Shown: positions 4,807-7,288 of the stretch, in pieces
Numbering within the stretch: position 1 is the first letter of the stretch
Layout: every line of letters starts with the position of its first letter
Origin: an uncultured Oscillospiraceae bacterium
GTDB lineage: Bacteria > Bacillota > Clostridia > Oscillospirales > Ruminococcaceae
NCBI GenBank assembly: GCA_910584715.1
Contig: CAJUAN010000056.1
Span: forward strand, 1-7,288
Direction: 5' to 3'
Length of the DNA: 7,288 nucleotides
Made by a program: the position numbers and the translations under genes
The notes under the pieces: generated by a model
Seen by the model: the letters and a program-made list of their open reading frames with translations, nothing else
The model's database searches: none
What the model was told of the DNA's origin: nothing

Positions 4807-6318
4807 ATGAACAATCGAATAGACGCAATTTATGCAAGACAATCGGTGGACAAAAAGGACAGCATTTCCATTGAAAGCCAGATTGAGTTTTGCAAATACG
4901 AATTGAAAGGCGGTAACTGCAAGGAATACACAGACAAAGGGTACAGCGGCAAAAACACAGACCGCCCGAAGTTTCAAGAGTTGGTGCGGGACATTAAGCG
5001 GGGCTTGATTGCAAAGGTCGTTGTTTACAAACTTGACCGTATCAGCCGTTCTATTCTGGACTTTGCCAACATGATGGAACTGTTCCAGCAGTACAATGTG
5101 GAGTTTGTTTCCTCCACGGAAAAGTTTGATACCTCCACCCCGATGGGGCGGGCCATGCTGAATATCTGTATCGTGTTCGCCCAGCTTGAACGGGAAACGA
5201 TACAGAAGCGGGTGACGGACGCTTACTATTCCCGCAGTCAGCGGGGCTTCAAGATGGGCGGGAAAGCCCCCTACGGCTTCCATACGGAGCCAATCAAGAT
5301 GGACGGTATCAACACAAAGCGGCTGGTGGTGAACCCGGAGGAAGCGGCAAATATCCGGCTGATGTTTGAAATGTACGCCGAGCCGACAACCTCCTATGGG
5401 GACATTACCCGGTACTTTGCGGAACAGGGCATTTTATTTAATGGCCGGGAACTGATACGCCCCACGCTGGCGCAGATGTTACGCAACCCCGTCTATGTGC
5501 AGGCGGACTTGGATGTGTACGAATTTTTCAAGAGCCAGGGGACGGTGCTTGTCAATGACGCCGCCGACTTCACGGGCATGAACGGGTGTTATCTCTATCA
5601 AGGCCGGGATGTGAAGCCGGACAAGGCCCAAAGCCTGAAAGACCAAATGCTGGTGCTTGCGCCCCATGAGGGCATTGTCCCCTCGGATATATGGCTGACC
5701 TGCCGCAAGAAGCTGATGAACAACATGAAAATCCAGTCCGCCCGGAAAGCCACCCATACATGGCTGGCGGGGAAAATCAAGTGCGGGAACTGCGGCTATG
5801 CCCTTATGAGTATCGTCAACCGGGTAGGCCGTCAATATCTCCGCTGTACGAAACGGCTGGATAACAAAAGCTGTGTCGGGTGCGGCAAGATTTACACCGC
5901 CGAACTGGAAACGATAGTTTATCAGCAGATGGTGAAGAAGCTGGAAAGCCACAAGACGCTGACAGGCAGAAAGAAAGCGGCAAAGGCCAATCCCAAAATC
6001 GCCGCCCTGCAAGTGGAACTCGCTCATGTGGACGGTGAGATTGAAAAGCTGGTGGACAGCTTGACGGGGGCGAACAATGTCCTGCTCTCCTATGTGAATG
6101 TGAAGATAGCGGAACTGGACGGGCGCAAGCAGAAACTTGTGAAGCGGATAGCGGACTTGACGGTGGAAGCCATCAGCCCGGAACAGGTCAGCCAGATTTC
6201 CGGCTACCTCGACACTTGGGACAGCGTATCCTTTGATGACAAACGGCGGGTGGTGGATTTGATGATTACCACCATAGCCGCCACAAGCGATAGCTTGAAC
6301 ATTACATGGAAAATCTGA
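4807..6318 (+). CDS. Large serine recombinase (integrase/excisionase of the element)
   Basis: This 503-aa protein catalyses site-specific integration and excision by a serine-DNA covalent intermediate with a two-base overlap. The N-terminal resolvase domain (about 4-150) shows YARQS with nucleophile Ser13, SIESQ (21-25), KLDRISR (75-81), and FDTSTPMGRAML followed by QLERE. A recombinase domain spans about 165-300. A zinc ribbon has Cys326, 329, 347, 356 and 359. A coiled-coil segment (about 395-455) fits the motif that controls synapsis direction in this class. ATG 4807 has AAGGAG six bases upstream; the frame opens earlier, but the promoter lies there. The gene ends 52 bp from the right crossover, the usual position for such enzymes. 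It is of TnpX/TndX type by architecture. The GT dinucleotides at both ends and the palindromic circle junction are its expected products. Confidence 0.95.
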   Translation: MNNRIDAIYARQSVDKKDSISIESQIEFCKYELKGGNCKEYTDKGYSGKNTDRPKFQELVRDIKRGLIAKVVVYKLDRISRSILDFANMMELFQQYNVEFVSSTEKFDTSTPMGRAMLNICIVFAQLERETIQKRVTDAYYSRSQRGFKMGGKAPYGFHTEPIKMDGINTKRLVVNPEEAANIRLMFEMYAEPTTSYGDITRYFAEQGILFNGRELIRPTLAQMLRNPVYVQADLDVYEFFKSQGTVLVNDAADFTGMNGCYLYQGRDVKPDKAQSLKDQMLVLAPHEGIVPSDIWLTCRKKLMNNMKIQSARKATHTWLAGKIKCGNCGYALMSIVNRVGRQYLRCTKRLDNKSCVGCGKIYTAELETIVYQQMVKKLESHKTLTGRKKAAKANPKIAALQVELAHVDGEIEKLVDSLTGANNVLLSYVNVKIAELDGRKQKLVKRIADLTVEAISPEQVSQISGYLDTWDSVSFDDKRRVVDLMITTIAATSDSLNITWKI

Positions 6319-6341
6319 CGGGCAGAATACTACCCGTCAGA
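6314..6341. terminator. 9-bp hairpin overlapping the recombinase stop codon
   Basis: TCTGACGGG (6314-6322) and CCCGTCAGA (6333-6341) pair perfectly around a ten-base loop; the TGA stop (6316-6318) lies in the left arm. No T-run follows, so it is at best a weak intrinsic terminator. It would still shield the recombinase transcript end just before attR. Confidence 0.5.
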
Positions 6342-6344
6342 CCG

Positions 6345-7288
6345 TTACCCTGTGTAGTCCCTTGTAAACTGTACTTTGTCAATGTTTAAACCTTTTAAAT
6401 GGATGCCCGCCTGTTCCAGCATACGCCTTGCGCCGCCATAAAGTATAATCTGGCTTTCATGCTTGCGGAAATATGCGTCAGGATTTTTTGATTTCTTATA
6501 GGCAATATTGTAAGATCTGTTTGCTTTGTATTGTTCCGCATATTTGATGATTTCCGCAAGGTCTTTGATGCGGTTTTCCAGCTTGCGGACGGTCTGCTTC
6601 GCTTCCTTTCCGGTGGCGGAAGTGGCGGCGATCTTTTGTTCCAGTTCTGCGATGGAACCTACCTCATTGTACGCCTGTGCTGCAATCTTTAAATTCTCAA
6701 CCGCCGCCCACCTTTGCAGTCCCGGACTGTTCTGGAATTTTTCATCAGAGGTGTCAATCAATCTCTTATCCGCATAATCTCTTTTTGGGATAACTGCCTT
6801 CCGTTCCCGTTTCAATTCTATCCGTTCTTTGATGCGCTCCTTTGTATATTCCCTGCCGAGTGACTTCACACTGCCACGCACAAAACGGTCTTTGCCAAGT
6901 GGACGGAAAGAGATAAATTTGGGGGCATCTTCCCCAAAGGCTTCGCCTTTTATCTCATAGCCTTTTGCCCGCATCAGGAGCAGAAATTCTTCATAGGTGG
7001 AGGATGTTTTGATGGCAGCGTTGATGTCTTTTCTTATCTGCGTTTTCCATGCTGTACCGTTCTTGTCTGACTGCCATTCATTGTACTTTTTACCACGCTC
7101 CCCACCGGGGATAATGACGGAAAGGTTATGCTCGCTGCACAGCTCGTCGCTTAATTTCCGGATGCGGTAATAGCTCTGCTTGCAGTCATGGTATTTGTTG
7201 TGTTCCATGTTGTCGGCGGCACAAAAGATGATGTGGTTATGGACGTGACCTTTATCAATATGTGTGGTGACAACATAAGAAAATTTTC
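6345..7288 (-). CDS. VirD2/MobA-type relaxase of the outer element, 5'-partial and cut by the insertion
   Basis: The frame is open at the right window edge. The first methionine at 7208 is internal: the 26 codons upstream read KFSYVVTTHIDKGHVHNHII..., containing the HID...GHVHNH histidine motif of relaxase/mobilization nucleases (PF03432 type). This motif binds the metal at the active site, so the catalytic domain lies partly outside the window. Downstream are basic and helical segments (KERIKERIELKRERK, and IAELEQKIAATSATGKEAKQ). The native sequence runs to ...GLNIDKV at the GT crossover (6371-6372). The last eight residues, QFTRDYTG, and the TAA stop come from the inserted element's end. 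The missing tail lies at 1-59. The truncated protein keeps the nuclease part and loses the coiled tail, so residual activity is possible. The family assignment to a Tn1549/CTn-like conjugative element is from sequence resemblance only. Confidence 0.88.
   Translation of the reverse strand, partial: KFSYVVTTHIDKGHVHNHIIFCAADNMEHNKYHDCKQSYYRIRKLSDELCSEHNLSVIIPGGERGKKYNEWQSDKNGTAWKTQIRKDINAAIKTSSTYEEFLLLMRAKGYEIKGEAFGEDAPKFISFRPLGKDRFVRGSVKSLGREYTKERIKERIELKRERKAVIPKRDYADKRLIDTSDEKFQNSPGLQRWAAVENLKIAAQAYNEVGSIAELEQKIAATSATGKEAKQTVRKLENRIKDLAEIIKYAEQYKANRSYNIAYKKSKNPDAYFRKHESQIILYGGARRMLEQAGIHLKGLNIDKVQFTRDYTG
6352..6390. other. attR: right junction with right terminal inverted repeat and GT crossover
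   Basis: GTGTAGTCCCTTGTAAACTG occupies 6352-6371 and is the inverted copy of the left end with one substitution. GT at 6371-6372 is followed by relaxase coding sequence. Joining 6370 through GT to 60 gives a circle junction with an 11-base arm on each side of a central T (CTTGTAAACTG-T-CAGTTTACAAG), and the symmetry continues outward to GTGTAGTC / GACTACAC. This is the dyad expected of an attP site. Confidence 0.85.

Larger units (their letters stand above)
58..6372. mobile_element. Integrative mobilizable element (serine recombinase plus MobV) inserted in a relaxase gene
   Basis: The element is bounded by a GT dinucleotide at 58-59 and 6371-6372; with one GT assigned to it, it is 6,313 bp. 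Just inside are imperfect inverted repeats, 60-79 and 6352-6371, differing at one of 20 positions. Outside, both flanks encode parts of one relaxase that regain a single frame on excision. Inside are a large serine recombinase close to the right end, a MobV relaxase, a MobV-type oriT near the left end, an HTH regulator and two cargo-like genes. It has no type IV secretion genes, so it would depend on another element's mating machinery. The combination of large serine recombinase and Pre/Mob relaxase is that of the Tn4451/Tn4453 group (TnpX and TnpZ). Assignment to that group rests on gene content only. Confidence 0.9.

Noticed and set aside
7209..7288. Taking the methionine at 7208 as the real start of the outer relaxase
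   Set aside because: The frame is open upstream to the window edge and encodes the catalytic histidine motif, so 7208 is internal.

Overview
The window is a complete small mobile element, about 6.3 kb long, inserted into the relaxase gene of a second, larger mobile element. Gene content points to gut Firmicutes of class Clostridia (Lachnospiraceae or Oscillospiraceae type). The evidence is a large serine recombinase, a Pre/Mob (MobV) relaxase, a cysteine-rich VLP protein, a Cro/C1-type regulator, and a flanking relaxase of the kind found in Tn1549/CTn-type conjugative elements. No species can be named from this.

Outer element: the right edge (6345-7288, minus strand) encodes the HxD...HxH catalytic part of a VirD2/MobA-type relaxase, open at the window edge. 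Its continuation lies at the left edge (1-59, minus strand). Joining the two flanks through a shared GT dinucleotide (58-59 and 6371-6372) restores one reading frame, ...NIDKV-PKLKAEYQEL.... The 6,313 bp between is therefore an insertion. Its ends carry near-identical 20-bp inverted repeats (60-79 and 6352-6371, 19/20), as expected for the two attP half-sites of a large serine recombinase.

Inner element, left to right: (a) 80-760 has no convincing gene but is full of DNA structure. It holds a long hairpin (104-152), a second hairpin (162-186), a clear MobV/pMV158-type oriT (187-223, predicted nick 217/218), a 13-bp inverted repeat starting one base after the nick, and several further dyads. 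(b) 762-2680 is a leftward gene set: a Cys4 protein of unknown function, a Cro/C1-type HTH regulator starting at TTG, and a GNAT acetyltransferase. The first and last are more AT-rich than the rest and look like cargo. A sigma-A-like promoter sits at 2727-2755. (c) 2681-3053 is a divergent intergenic region with several dyads. (d) 3054-6318 is a rightward module: Cys-rich VLP protein, MobV relaxase (TTG start), a 70-aa protein overlapping the relaxase end, and the serine recombinase, which has its own TTGATT-17-TATAAT promoter set in an inverted repeat.

Inferred working: the recombinase excises and integrates the element at GT. The MobV relaxase nicks the oriT near the left end of the circle, and transfer uses the conjugation machinery of a co-resident element. 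This is the logic of an integrative mobilizable element (IME) of broad Tn4451 type. Here the IME has split the relaxase gene of its own host element, so it may disable or alter host transfer while supplying its own relaxase and oriT.
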